DNA of 64,000 nucleotides from Shewanella seohaensis (GTDB lineage Bacteria; Pseudomonadota; Gammaproteobacteria; Enterobacterales; Shewanellaceae). Numbering within the stretch: position 1 is the stretch's first letter; every line of letters begins with the position of its first letter. Under the pieces are notes generated by a model. It had not been told where the DNA came from. It ran no database searches and saw nothing but the letters and a program-made list of their open reading frames with translations. The translations under genes and the position numbers were made by a program. The stretch is taken from positions 1,178,001 to 1,242,000 of the forward strand of contig NZ_CP104900.1 of NCBI RefSeq assembly GCF_025449215.1, written 5' to 3'. Below are positions 20,862-29,757 of this stretch, piece after piece.

Positions 20862-21602
20862 ATGCTCTCAACATCTCGCCCCTATTTGGCAAGGCCGCAG
20901 CGCCGCTCACGTAAGCCCTTTAATATGGGGCTACGGCAACAGGGTTTTACCGGTGTGCAAGTCTTGTTGATGATACTGGTGACCATAGTGCTCACCGTGT
21001 GGATTACCTTTTTTGTGGTTCGCAGTTATATCTTCCCTAAGCCGTTGACGCCTGTGAGTTTATCAACCAAAGAAGAGGCAAAGCTTGAGGATAAACTGAG
21101 TCAGCTAGGTTGGCAGTCAGAGCGCAAGGCCTCGACTCATACTAAGGATTCGGCTCAGTCGTCTTCGAGTGACGATTTACAAGCCGAGCCCTACCGCGAG
21201 CGGCCTGAAGATCGGCAAGTGAGTTTTAGCGAGCGCGAAGTCAATGCCATCATTGGCCGTAATCCCGACTTTGCGCAGCGTATTGCCATTGATTTTTCAG
21301 ATAATTTAGCCAGTGCCAAAATCCTAGTACCGATCCCTCGGGACTTTCCTGTGATGGCGGGGGAGATTTTACGGGTCAATGCCGGACTCGATATCCATCT
21401 CGATGCTAATCGCCGCCCGAGTGTGTCTTTGGTGGGCGTTAGCTTGATGGGCGTGCCTATTCCTAATGCTTGGCTAGGCAATATGAAGAATGTCAATCTT
21501 GTCAGTGAGTTCGGCGACAGAGGCTTTTGGAATGCCTTTGCCGACGGCGTCGAAGATATTCAAATTCGCGAGGGTGAGTTGTATATCAAATTACGCCCCT
21601 GA
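20862..21602 (+). CDS. Membrane-anchored protein with YpmS/DUF2140-like outer domain
   Basis: A 246-residue protein with a basic cytoplasmic N-terminus, one transmembrane helix at ~35-58 (VLLMILVTIVLTVWITFFVV), a charged linker and a periplasmic C-terminal domain (VSFSEREVNAIIGRNPDFA; LVGVSLMGVPIPNAWLG; EDIQIREGELYIKL). That C-terminal pattern resembles DUF2140/YpmS-like lipid- or ligand-binding domains, but this is only a resemblance. The start is uncertain: ATG 20862 has a weak ribosome site, and ATG 20925 is an alternative. The 96-bp gap to the ModF-like gene allows but does not prove co-transcription. Confidence 0.75.
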   Translation: MLSTSRPYLARPQRRSRKPFNMGLRQQGFTGVQVLLMILVTIVLTVWITFFVVRSYIFPKPLTPVSLSTKEEAKLEDKLSQLGWQSERKASTHTKDSAQSSSSDDLQAEPYRERPEDRQVSFSEREVNAIIGRNPDFAQRIAIDFSDNLASAKILVPIPRDFPVMAGEILRVNAGLDIHLDANRRPSVSLVGVSLMGVPIPNAWLGNMKNVNLVSEFGDRGFWNAFADGVEDIQIREGELYIKLRP

Positions 21603-21698
21603 TCCCTGTTTGTATCTGCCCTTTGCATAAAGTCGAAGGGACAAAAACGATAACAGCTTGTTAGACTTGGATAAAAATCACCCCAAAGGACGTACTCA

Positions 21699-23189
21699 AT
21701 GCAGCATCGCACGACAGACTCTCAGGCGATAGCCGTTAAGGGATTACGCTACGGCCGCGGTAATGAACTGTTAGTGGTTGAAGATTGGCAGCTAATGCCT
21801 GCGCAGCATTGGGCGATTTTTGCGACCGACAGTTATAGCGGCTCATTGCTTGGGCGAATATTGGCGGGGGATGTTGAGCCAGATGCGGGGCAAATTACGG
21901 GTTTGCCCGCGCGAATTGGCTGGGTGTCTCTCGGTTTGCAACAGGCGCTGCTGGAGCGGGAATTAGAAAAGGACGAACTCGATTACGGCTCGACGGTCGA
22001 GTCATTGGTGCAGGAATGCTGCCTAAACGATGAACACTTGGCGGCCATTTTACAGAAAGTCGAATTAACCCATTTAAAGCATCGCGGGTTTAGGCAGTTA
22101 TCGACCGGTGAAACCCGGCGAGTGATGTTAGCGCGGGCGCTGGCAACTGAGCCCAACTTGCTGATTCTAGATGACCCTTATGCAGGGCTGGATATCGAGC
22201 ATCAACTTAGCCTGTCGCAGTTGCTGGTGGAGGTTGCCGAACATACGCAGCTGCTAATCATTACCTCACGCCAAGAAGAATTACCGCCCTGTATTAGCCA
22301 TGTGGCGCTGTTTAATAGCGATATGCTCAAATCGGGTCAGCATGTGCATCAACTGAGCGCGCCCATGTCGATTGAGCAGTGGCATACACATCCTGTGATG
22401 GCGCAGCTTAATGCGCTTTCGGCCAGCCGCAGCGCCGAACTCTTGGCATTGATGGCGCGTCAACGCCACAATGCCGAGGCGTTTGACCCGATAGTCGACA
22501 TTAAAAACGGCAAGGTCGAATATGTGAGCGGCTTGATTTTTAAAGGGGTGAATTGGCGGATTAGTGCTGGCCAGCATTGGCAAGTGCGAGGGCCCAATGG
22601 TTGTGGCAAGAGTACTCTGCTCGGACTGATTTTGGGCGACCATCCCCAGTGTTACAGCAATGACATTACCCTCTTTGGCCGACCCCGTGGTAGCGGCGAG
22701 AGTATTTGGCAGATTAAACAACGGATTGGCATAGTATCGTCGGCATTGCATTTACAGTATCGCGTCAGTTGTTCGGCGCTCGATGTCTTATTGTCAGGTT
22801 TTTACGATTCCATCGGCCTGTATCACAAGCCCACTAAACCCCAATTGGATCTGGCCAAGGAATGGTTGGCGATTTTGCACATGAGTGAGTTTGCTAGCAC
22901 GGGCTTTAAAAAACTGGATTACGGTCAACAGCGGTTATTGCTCATAGGTCGAGCCTTGATTAAACAGCCGTTATTATTGATTTTGGATGAGCCATATCAA
23001 GGGCTCGACTTTATCAATCGCACCTTAGTGATGCGGGCTTTGGATATGATTGCCGAGCACCATCTTAGCCAATTGTTGTATGTCTCCCACCATAGGGAAG
23101 ATGCCTTGCCCGCCATCAAAAACTTTGTCGATTTTATCAAACAGGATGAAGGTTATTCGGTAGAGGTGAGTTACGCTACTGATTTATAA
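21699..23189 (+). CDS. modF: ModF-like duplicated ABC ATPase
   Basis: A 496-residue protein made of two ABC ATPase domains, the layout of ModF/PhrA (linked to molybdate transport operons, exact role unclear). The C-terminal domain is complete: GPNGCGKST (Walker A), KLDYGQQRLLLIGRALI, LLLILDEPYQGLD. The N-terminal domain keeps a signature-like STGETRRVMLARAL and Walker B LLILDDPYAGLD, but its Walker A is degenerate (IFATDSYSGSLLG, with no Lys), so it probably binds ATP poorly. AAAGGA lies before ATG 21699. No modABC genes are in the window, so the link to molybdate is by family only. Confidence 0.82.
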   Translation: MQHRTTDSQAIAVKGLRYGRGNELLVVEDWQLMPAQHWAIFATDSYSGSLLGRILAGDVEPDAGQITGLPARIGWVSLGLQQALLERELEKDELDYGSTVESLVQECCLNDEHLAAILQKVELTHLKHRGFRQLSTGETRRVMLARALATEPNLLILDDPYAGLDIEHQLSLSQLLVEVAEHTQLLIITSRQEELPPCISHVALFNSDMLKSGQHVHQLSAPMSIEQWHTHPVMAQLNALSASRSAELLALMARQRHNAEAFDPIVDIKNGKVEYVSGLIFKGVNWRISAGQHWQVRGPNGCGKSTLLGLILGDHPQCYSNDITLFGRPRGSGESIWQIKQRIGIVSSALHLQYRVSCSALDVLLSGFYDSIGLYHKPTKPQLDLAKEWLAILHMSEFASTGFKKLDYGQQRLLLIGRALIKQPLLLILDEPYQGLDFINRTLVMRALDMIAEHHLSQLLYVSHHREDALPAIKNFVDFIKQDEGYSVEVSYATDL

Positions 23190-23365
23190 ACGCTTTCATC
23201 TATCGAACTAAAACTTATCATTTCTATAAACAAAACTGTGATGACTCCCTCGGTTTAGATGCTCTAAATGACAATAATAGTTTTTGGCGTATGCCAGAAA
23301 CTATTTGATGTGAACAGAATATTATTTTCTGTGCACCGACATTTGCCCCTGAGGTGCAATCACAG

Positions 23366-23662
23366 ATGCCAAGACCCAAAAAGTGCCGCCAATTATCGAG
23401 CTGTGTGCCCTGTAGCTTATTTAAACCCAATGGCATACCTGCGGCTAACTTACCTCAGATCCTTTTAGCTGCCGATGAGTTTGAAGCGTTAGAGCTTGGT
23501 GATGTCCAGCGTCTGAGTCAGCTTGAGGCTGCCGCGCAAATGGGGATCTCACGGCAAACTTTTGGTTATTTACTCGCCAGTGCCCGTAAAAAAGTGGCAA
23601 CAGCTGTCACTCAAGGGGTGGTACTGAAGTTACCTGTTTCAAACGATAAGGACCCAATATGA
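23366..23662 (+). CDS. DUF134-family putative DNA-binding protein
   Basis: A 98-residue protein beginning MPRPKKCRQLS, the hallmark of DUF134, followed by VCPVAY-type cysteines (CVPCSLFKP) and a helix-turn-helix (LSQLEAAAQMGISRQTFGYLLASARKKVA). I start at ATG 23366 because GAGGTG precedes it and the family begins MPRP. The last 4 nt overlap the NifX-like gene. DUF134 proteins are habitually paired with NifX/NafY-like small proteins and may regulate them, sensing a metal through the cysteines. Confidence 0.9.
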   Translation: MPRPKKCRQLSSCVPCSLFKPNGIPAANLPQILLAADEFEALELGDVQRLSQLEAAAQMGISRQTFGYLLASARKKVATAVTQGVVLKLPVSNDKDPI

Positions 23663-24162
23663 TTATCGCCCTTCCTATTAGTCGTGGACGGCTTGCCAGC
23701 CATTTTACTAAGGCGCAGCAAGTGAGCTTTTACGATGAAAATCATCAGCTTTTACTCTCTATCCCTAATCCCGCCCTTGGCGGTAATTGCCAAGATAAAA
23801 AGGCCTTGTTAGATGCCATTCGCGCCCAACACACCAGCATTGTGGTGGTGCAACATATTGGGGAGCGTATGTTAGGTAAATTGCTCGATGCAGGGATTAG
23901 TGTGAGTCGAGGGGATAATCAACTCTCGATAGCGGCTCTGCTCGCCCAGAGTCGGGATCTGAACTTGCGTCTAACTGCTGCATCACAGGGGCGTGCATCC
24001 CTTAAACATTTAGCCAAGGGCGGATGCTGTGGTGCTAAAGGAAGTTGTGGCTGCGGTGGTAAGGCAAAGACAACTCAAACCTTGTTGAGCCTGACTCAAG
24101 CGCAGCCAAGCTTAACCTTAAGTAAGCCCATTCAATACAGTGGTTTTAGATTATCAAAATAG
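23659..24162 (+). CDS. NifX/NifB-C-terminal-like cofactor-binding protein
   Basis: A 167-residue protein with the dinitrogenase iron-molybdenum cofactor domain in the first ~115 residues (IALPISRGRLASHF; GGNCQDKKALLDAI; IVVVQHIGERMLGKLLDAGI). After it comes a cysteine-rich tail (GGCCGAKGSCGCGG). In diazotrophs such domains carry FeMo-co precursors, but no nif genes are present, so here it more likely handles another metal or cluster. It overlaps DUF134 by 4 nt, making a two-gene operon. The tail is the most distinctive part and probably binds metal. Confidence 0.87.
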   Translation: MIIALPISRGRLASHFTKAQQVSFYDENHQLLLSIPNPALGGNCQDKKALLDAIRAQHTSIVVVQHIGERMLGKLLDAGISVSRGDNQLSIAALLAQSRDLNLRLTAASQGRASLKHLAKGGCCGAKGSCGCGGKAKTTQTLLSLTQAQPSLTLSKPIQYSGFRLSK

Positions 24163-24688
24163 TCATGGCGTAATAGTAGGAGAGGAATAAAGTCTCATAC
24201 TAAACAATCAATTACCCCTGCGAGTACCGCTTTATATTAAACATGACCAAAAATAAAGATTCATACTAATTGCTACAACTCAGTCCGAATCGAGCTACAA
24301 CCGAGTTTTAAAGTATCATACTCGTTGTAGCTTAAACGCTGGATTTGATTGATGGGTGAGTCATGGTATTTGCTCAACGACGCGCAGCGAGTCCTTCCTT
24401 GGATGCTCGACCGCCCGTCTGATGTGAATGGATTCACAAATGCCGCGATGGCATGGATGCCAAAGAGCGGCCATGGTGCGGACGATCGTCTCGCTAATCA
24501 CCATAACTAACCCTTTTAGCATCGGTGTAGCTTGCAGGTTTTAAAGAAACGCACAGCATGCTTTGGGACAAAAGCGAGCTAGGTTTTTTATTCTAATCCG
24601 TGGAGTTCGGATTAAAATTTCTATGGATTAATGCCGCCTACAGTCGACTAGCGCAGCGAGGTCCAGGGTGCAAAGATGCTTGGCTTTG
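24163..24688. other. 526-bp spacer with repeat copy 2, otherwise no gene
   Basis: Besides the hairpin repeat at 24385-24486, this spacer holds a hairpin TAATCCG / CGGATTA (24594-24614) and an AT-rich first part. I see no credible ORF. The sequence composition differs from the coding neighbours and looks like remnant or mobile material. Confidence 0.5.
24385..24486 (+). repeat. Palindromic hairpin repeat, copy 2
   Basis: Two hairpins in series share the loop TGGA: TGTGAA-TGGA-TTCACA (24423-24438) and TGGCA-TGGA-TGCCA (24449-24462), separated by AATGCCGCGA and followed by AAGAGCGGCCATG. GGATGCTCGAC lies upstream (24410-24420). The same order of spacer, hairpin and AAGAGCGGCCATG occurs in reverse orientation at 25239-25280, where the stem bases differ but still pair. 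Confidence 0.7.
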
Positions 24689-25051
24689 TTATATGTGTGA
24701 TAGAAGGTAAGAACCATATTCATCTTGAACAACGCCTTGGTTTACAAAATTGAGCGAACTTATACCCAACTCTTTAGTCGCATCCTCGATATTTTCAGAA
24801 TGTACCACTTTGACCGGCTCATAGTACTCACCTGTTGGAGAGTCAAAGCTATAGATATCTAGGTAATCTTCTGAACCTTGGTCATAAACTTCCCAAAGAC
24901 TACCGCTAATACCTTTCTCCGTCTTTGCAAACGAAGCCCAACGAATGCACCTGTCATCATTGAGAGTGAACCCTCCGATGAATATCTCAACTAACTTTCC
25001 GCGATGCAGTGCGGAATTCGCTTCTTCAATAGTGAGGTATCTACGAGTCAT
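24689..25051 (-). CDS. Protein of unknown function, 120 aa
   Basis: I do not recognise this protein. It is soluble, acidic toward the C-terminus and rich in aromatic residues (WASFAKTEKGISGSLWEVYD; LDIYSFDSPTGEYYEPVKVV). GGATAAATT precedes the ATG. It lies between two inverted copies of a hairpin repeat, so it may be accessory cargo. Small proteins of this sort often occur as immunity partners or orphan genes, but nothing here proves such a role. Confidence 0.6.
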   Translation of the reverse strand: MTRRYLTIEEANSALHRGKLVEIFIGGFTLNDDRCIRWASFAKTEKGISGSLWEVYDQGSEDYLDIYSFDSPTGEYYEPVKVVHSENIEDATKELGISSLNFVNQGVVQDEYGSYLLSHI

Positions 25052-25488
25052 AATTTATCCAAAATTGAATTGCCACCGTTACTTTGGTCACTTTGAAGCA
25101 TTACTAAAATTTGTTCAACTAACGAATTACTTGCAAAGTGCTGATGTGGCACAAAAATCATTTTGGGGCAAAAAGCTTTAGCCAATGAACAGTTCAATGA
25201 TCGTAAAGATTGCCATTGTTGCAACTGTGACCGTTGGCGGCATGGCCGCTCTTTCACATCCATGTGAACGCGGCATTTACACTTCCATGTGTTGCAGATG
25301 CCGCCGTCGAGCCCTCAGGGATGCTTCTTGTGAAATAAAGGGTGGCGTGTCACAGGGGAAACAATGACAATTCGTCTTGCACACCTGACGACAAACTTAT
25401 CTCGTTTGGGGCAAAAATGTTTTAGAAAAGGTAGTACACCGATGTGATCGCTGCCTTTTCAGTATGATTCTTTATTACTTGGTGACAG
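25052..25488. other. 437-bp spacer with repeat copy 3, otherwise no gene
   Basis: The middle of this spacer is the inverted hairpin repeat (25226-25335). A short plus-strand ORF over it looks like a by-product of the repeat. Near 25424-25457 a stem AAAAGGTAG / CTGCCTTTT could end the thioredoxin transcript on the minus strand. Nothing else is supported. Confidence 0.5.
25226..25335 (-). repeat. Palindromic hairpin repeat, copy 3 (inverted relative to copy 2)
   Basis: On the plus strand: CATGGCCGCTCT, hairpin TTCACA-TCCA-TGTGAA (25253-25268), spacer CGCGGCATTT, hairpin ACACT-TCCA-TGTGT (25279-25292, one mismatch), then GCCGTCGAGCCCTCAGGGATGC. Read on the minus strand the order matches copy 2, and CATCCCTG..GGCTC matches copy 1. 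Stem sequences differ from copy to copy while the four-base loop stays constant. Confidence 0.7.
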
Positions 25489-25836
25489 TTATTCTGCATT
25501 CAGTAATTCATAGGGGCGAGCAATCGCCCCTTTGAGATCGCCAAGGGAAAACACCTTCGAGAAACGCCCAAAGGTTTTGCCATAAAACACGGTTTCGACT
25601 ACTGGCAAACTAAAGACCTGGTAGCTGGCGGCAATCTCGCCTTGGGCCTCACAATCGATATATGCCAGCGCCATTTGGGGAAACTCCCTCGCCAACAAAT
25701 CCGCAATCTGAGGCTTAAGGGCCTGACACACGCCACAGCTTGGTGCGCCAAAGAGGAGTAATACCGCTGGAAATTGCTTTAGTACGGCATCCAGTTGCTC
25801 TGGCGTTTCCATGGTATGGATTTGGGCGTTAGGCAT
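25489..25836 (-). CDS. Thioredoxin-family protein with CGVC active site
   Basis: A 115-residue thioredoxin-fold protein. The active site is APSCGVCQALKP, the fold's cis-proline is in SLPVVETVFYGK, and the C-terminal helix follows. No signal peptide is seen, so it should act in the cytoplasm on protein disulfides. I start at MPNAQIH because AGGA lies 6 nt upstream; a longer in-frame start would add 23 atypical residues. CGVC differs from the CGPC of classical thioredoxin, which usually shifts redox potential. It is monocistronic. Confidence 0.88.
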   Translation of the reverse strand: MPNAQIHTMETPEQLDAVLKQFPAVLLLFGAPSCGVCQALKPQIADLLAREFPQMALAYIDCEAQGEIAASYQVFSLPVVETVFYGKTFGRFSKVFSLGDLKGAIARPYELLNAE

Positions 25837-26021
25837 GGCGCGTCCTGTGGAATGCGGCTCAAATAAACTGGGTAAGATAACTATCGTTCCAAGGTTACTA
25901 CACAACCCAAGCTAAATGTACTTAGTTCAGATAGGTAAAGTATAAGCGTCGCTTGTTCGTTCGCTAGAATCTCGCGTATTAGCGTCGTTTGAGTTCGATT
26001 CAAAATTGAATGGTGTAACAT

Positions 26022-26608
26022 TTAAAACAAAGACTTACTACACCATTGGCTTTCACAAGGGATGCCGTCACCATCGCCATCCATTTGGGTATTCGGACAG
26101 TGATTGATGTAATACGTTGCTTCGTCGCAAGAGCTCATATGGCTGCAATGGGTTTTACCAGCCTCGCAGCGAAACTGAGCCTGAGGTGCTGACAGAGACT
26201 GAGTTTGAGGCTCATACAGGGGCGTTGTCTCTATCTCTGCGTTGTTAGGCGCCTGAGCAATCTCGAACTCGGTATATTTCTTAAAACCAAATATCCCAAT
26301 ACCCAAGATTAACAACAGCGGTAGCAGCGTATTTGATAGGGAGCGACTCGGGGATTCGCATTGCGTCGTGGGTTTTTATTTGTGTTCGCTAACACGGCGA
26401 CGCCTTCGATAGAGGCCTTGATGGCCTTCACTTTGCCATCGTTTTGTATTTCGGTTCGATACAAAATACTATCGCCGACTTGGGGTTTTCTAGCCATGTG
26501 CTTCAACACAGTGATATGGATAAAAACGTCTTTACCCTTTGAATCTTCTGGTTGAATAAATCCGAACCCTTTCTCATCGTTCCAACGAACTAAAATGCCT
26601 CTTTCCAT
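26022..26608 (-). CDS. Cold-shock domain / transmembrane / excalibur fusion protein, frame broken once
   Basis: The 5' part (from 26608) encodes a cold-shock nucleic-acid-binding domain (GILVRWNDEKGFGFIQPED; KDVFIHITVL). The 3' part, in another frame, encodes a transmembrane helix (NTLLPLLLILGIGIFGF) and an excalibur calcium-binding domain (CSHMSSCDEATYYINHCPN; DGDGDGIPCES). The break is at a run of five T on the plus strand (26373-26377); six would make one 195-residue protein reading NTNKKPTTQCESPSRS across the join. Cold-shock/membrane/excalibur fusions are known in marine bacteria. If intact it would place an RNA-binding domain at the inner face of the membrane and a calcium-binding domain outside. 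Confidence 0.75.
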
Positions 26609-26681
26609 GAGTTTGCTCTAAGTGCTTAATTTATGTTCTTTATATGTGGGATTGGCCTTAAGGTCAATGGCGTTAATCGGA

Positions 26682-28673
26682 TTATGACTGGGATGACTGC
26701 ATCAACTTGTTGGCTTTTTTGACCGCATACATGGCTTGATCCGCATAGTTGATCAGGGTCTTAGCATCGGTGCCGTGGCAGGGGAAAATTGCCGAGCCAA
26801 TGCTCACTCCGATGCGTAACTTGTGTTCATGGATAATATAAGGCGCGGTGACCGCTTGAGTGATTTTTTGAGTCAACACGGGCACGCTTTCTTCGTTGGG
26901 TAAGTGTTCCAGCAAAATCACAAATTCATCCCCGCCGAGGCGGGTAATAGTATCGATTTGTCGAATGTTGCCCGTGAGTCGTTTTGCGACTTCCTGCAAT
27001 AACTTATCGCCGACATCGTGGCCAAATTCATCGTTGACCGGTTTGAAGTTATCCAAATCGAGAAACAAAATGGCAAAGATCCCGTCTGAACGCTGCGCAT
27101 GGACGATCGCTTGCTCCAATTTGGTATGGAATAGCACCCGATTGGGAAGGTTGGTGAGGGCATCGTGGTGAGCGATGTGGCGTAAATGTTCTTCTTCGGC
27201 TTTACGCTCAGAAATATCGGTTATCACAATCACGAAGTGAGTCAGTCGGTTATCTTGGTTACGTACAGTGTTTATCCGCACGCTAAGGGGCAGATAACCC
27301 GAGGCGGTTTCTTTAATCAGCTCTCCTTGCCATTGCTCTCCCTTTTGGAGCAGATTGAGCATGGCTTGATAGGCATCTTCGCTCGGATGCCCAGTATTGA
27401 TAAAGCGTGAGGCGTCTTGATGTAAATCCTGCTCGGTTAAGCCAGTGATATCGGTAAAGGCTTGATTGATAGAGATAATACTCAGTAGGGGATCGGTAAT
27501 GATAATGCCGTCTGTGCTGGCATTAAACACGGTTGCGGCGAGCCGCAGTTTATCTTCTGCCTGCTTGCTGCTGGTTAAATCCATAAAGTAGGCGACCCCT
27601 TCATGGGTGCTGCTGTTTAAAAAGCTTGCACCTAGCATCACGGAAACATGGGCGCCTGTTTTACTAATGAGTTGTTTTTCATACTGATTGCAATGGCCTA
27701 ATTCGATGAGTTCGGCGATGGCGATTTGATCTCTGGCCTCAAACTCAGGCGGTGTGAGCGAGCGCCAATTGACTCGGCCTGAGGCGAGATCCTCACGGTC
27801 AAATCCCAACATATTGAGAAAGTGATCGTTAGCATCGTGTATGGTGCCATCAAGCTGCCATGAAATAATGCCTATGGTGTCGGAGTCTTTCAGGCTGTTA
27901 AATCGTGACTCACTGATAAGTAAGAGTTTTTCTGATTTGGCAATGTTGCGGATAATCTGCCTACTGGCCAACACGCCAATGCTGATAAACAACAGCAACA
28001 CGCTTAGGCTGATTAACCAAGTGATTCGTTTCACCCAGCGGGCGCCCTCACTGAGTACGGCGGAGAATTCAATCTCTAAACTGAGTAACTCTTCGCTCAG
28101 TTTGATGATTTTTTCTCGATATTGGCTAAGGTCTGCCGCGTTGCCCCCTGACAGGTTGATTTCTTGGTGCATCGCGCTGGCGAGGGACATCATGGTACTG
28201 AATTTATCGTCGGCGAGGCCCCAAATCTTGACGGCCTGCTGCATATAGTGAGTACGGTTAAAATGGCGGAAAAACCAGATTAAGGACTCTGTATCCCTGT
28301 CGTCATTTAATCCCTGGATAAAGCCTTCCCTTGCTTTACGCTGATTAATCGGTGAGGAGAGTAGGGCCTCGCGAGCTTGTTTGTCGCCCTGCATAACGGC
28401 GGTTGCCGCCAGGTAGCGTTGATAATCTACTTCATTTTTATGGTAGGAATATTGGATCAGATAAAAAGTGGCATCCTTTTGCGCCTTCGCCCACAGTCCT
28501 TCACCTCTAACATAGGTACGAACGCCATCGAAAATATTGCCCTGAACATAGACGAGGGCAACCTGCACGATACAGATAGTGATAAACATGCCAATAATCA
28601 ACAGTACCTTAGCGACGGTTGAACGGGACTGTTGCTGCAATATGTTGATGAATTGCCTTAATTTACTACCCAT
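26682..28673 (-). CDS. Membrane diguanylate cyclase with two PAS domains
   Basis: A 663-residue sensor that makes cyclic di-GMP. Transmembrane helices at ~20-44 (VLLIIGMFITICIVQVALVYVQ region) and ~217-237 enclose a helical periplasmic sensor. Two PAS domains follow (GIISWQLDGTIHDANDHFL; ATVFNASTDGIIITDPLLS, ending ITDISERKAEEE), then a GGDEF domain with the intact catalytic motif GGDEF at 580-584. The inhibitory I-site RQID sits at 571-574, five residues upstream, so product feedback is expected. There is no EAL domain. It starts next to GGGAGGAAGG. It has no obvious partner in the neighbourhood. Confidence 0.93.
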   Translation of the reverse strand: MGSKLRQFINILQQQSRSTVAKVLLIIGMFITICIVQVALVYVQGNIFDGVRTYVRGEGLWAKAQKDATFYLIQYSYHKNEVDYQRYLAATAVMQGDKQAREALLSSPINQRKAREGFIQGLNDDRDTESLIWFFRHFNRTHYMQQAVKIWGLADDKFSTMMSLASAMHQEINLSGGNAADLSQYREKIIKLSEELLSLEIEFSAVLSEGARWVKRITWLISLSVLLLFISIGVLASRQIIRNIAKSEKLLLISESRFNSLKDSDTIGIISWQLDGTIHDANDHFLNMLGFDREDLASGRVNWRSLTPPEFEARDQIAIAELIELGHCNQYEKQLISKTGAHVSVMLGASFLNSSTHEGVAYFMDLTSSKQAEDKLRLAATVFNASTDGIIITDPLLSIISINQAFTDITGLTEQDLHQDASRFINTGHPSEDAYQAMLNLLQKGEQWQGELIKETASGYLPLSVRINTVRNQDNRLTHFVIVITDISERKAEEEHLRHIAHHDALTNLPNRVLFHTKLEQAIVHAQRSDGIFAILFLDLDNFKPVNDEFGHDVGDKLLQEVAKRLTGNIRQIDTITRLGGDEFVILLEHLPNEESVPVLTQKITQAVTAPYIIHEHKLRIGVSIGSAIFPCHGTDAKTLINYADQAMYAVKKANKLMQSSQS

Positions 28674-28910
28674 CCTTCCTCCCCAACGCCATGGGAGTGC
28701 CGATGAGTAAAGGCGAGTCAGTTTGGCCTATGAGGTCGTTAACCTGTGGGTTTCTCATCTGTTCCTTGGAAAATGTGTCGTGATACGCGATGTATGCCTA
28801 TGTTATGAGCTTTCTTGGCCTCCTTATTAGTTAGGAATTATGTATGACTGTAGCAAAGGCTAAAGTGCTTTCAAGTTAACCGAATGAAATGCCATCAATT
28901 AGATCAAATT

Positions 28911-29757
28911 TCAGTCCTTAACCTCTGACGGTTCGTTTGGGGACAGGCTTGGGTCGAGTTCACTATGGGCTTGCTGCCGGTATTGTTCGAATAAGCCTTC
29001 CTGTTTCATTTGCTTAAGGGTAGTGCTGAGTTTGGCCGCCAGTGCTTTATGGCGTTTATGCAGGTAGCCGAAGCTAATGAGGTCGTCCAATTCGCCCACG
29101 GAATGGATTTTACTGTGTTGAAATTCAGTGTATTTAAGGACTTGTTCCCCAATCGCTTCGGTATCTATGTAGATATCAATCCTATCGCGCAGCATACGGC
29201 GAAAGGAATTTACGGGAGAAGAAGAGGTGGTGATACGGTCCTGGGGCACTAGCCCTTCAAGTTTTTGTTCGATATAAAAAATCCCTCGATAATATTCAAT
29301 ACGATATGGATGATTCAGCAGTGAAGCCCAGTCCTGAATCTGCATATCGGGATGGATACCATAGGCGATGAGTTTAGTCTCGATCACGGGTTCTTCGATT
29401 CGGATTAAGTTCTTAAATTTCAGTCCATAGGAAAATACCCGCGCTGGTTCACCATCGATTTTGCCCGAATCGGCCATTAGGCTGGCGCGCATCGGCGGAA
29501 CCACTTGATAACTAAATCGATAACCAAGGCGAGCAAACGCCTCGGTGTAAATCAGTTCACCAAATCGAAAATAAAGGTTGTCCTTAGGATCTTCATAAAA
29601 CGCCATAGTAATAACGGGCATATCGGCTGTGGTGGGCGTTTGGGTTGCGGGGAGGGATTAGCGCTGAGTGTCTGGCATAACAGTGGATTAAATAGTAAGC
29701 CTAAGCAGATGCTCAAGAAAAAGCCTTTATTCCGTTGGGACGACAGGGAGCTTGCAT
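28911..29757 (-). CDS. Periplasmic solute-binding protein (family 3 type), frame broken near the 5' end
   Basis: The main body (MPVITMAFYEDPKDNLYFRF to the end) is a family-3 type bilobed binding protein, related to amino-acid binding proteins (RMLRDRIDIYIDTEAIGEQVL). It lacks its signal peptide in this frame. A signal sequence (GFFLSICLGLLFNPLLCQTL) is found in another frame just upstream, and the start ATG 29757 with AAGGATA before it in a third. Restoring an A in the run at 29718-29722 and one base near 29640 gives 282 residues without interruption. No permease or ATPase genes adjoin it, so it may feed a sensor rather than a transporter. Confidence 0.75.

Noticed and set aside
25185-25367. 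60-residue ORF with a hydrophobic start in the accessory spacer
   Set aside because: It has no good ribosome site and most of it is the palindromic repeat read through as protein (Cys/Arg runs).
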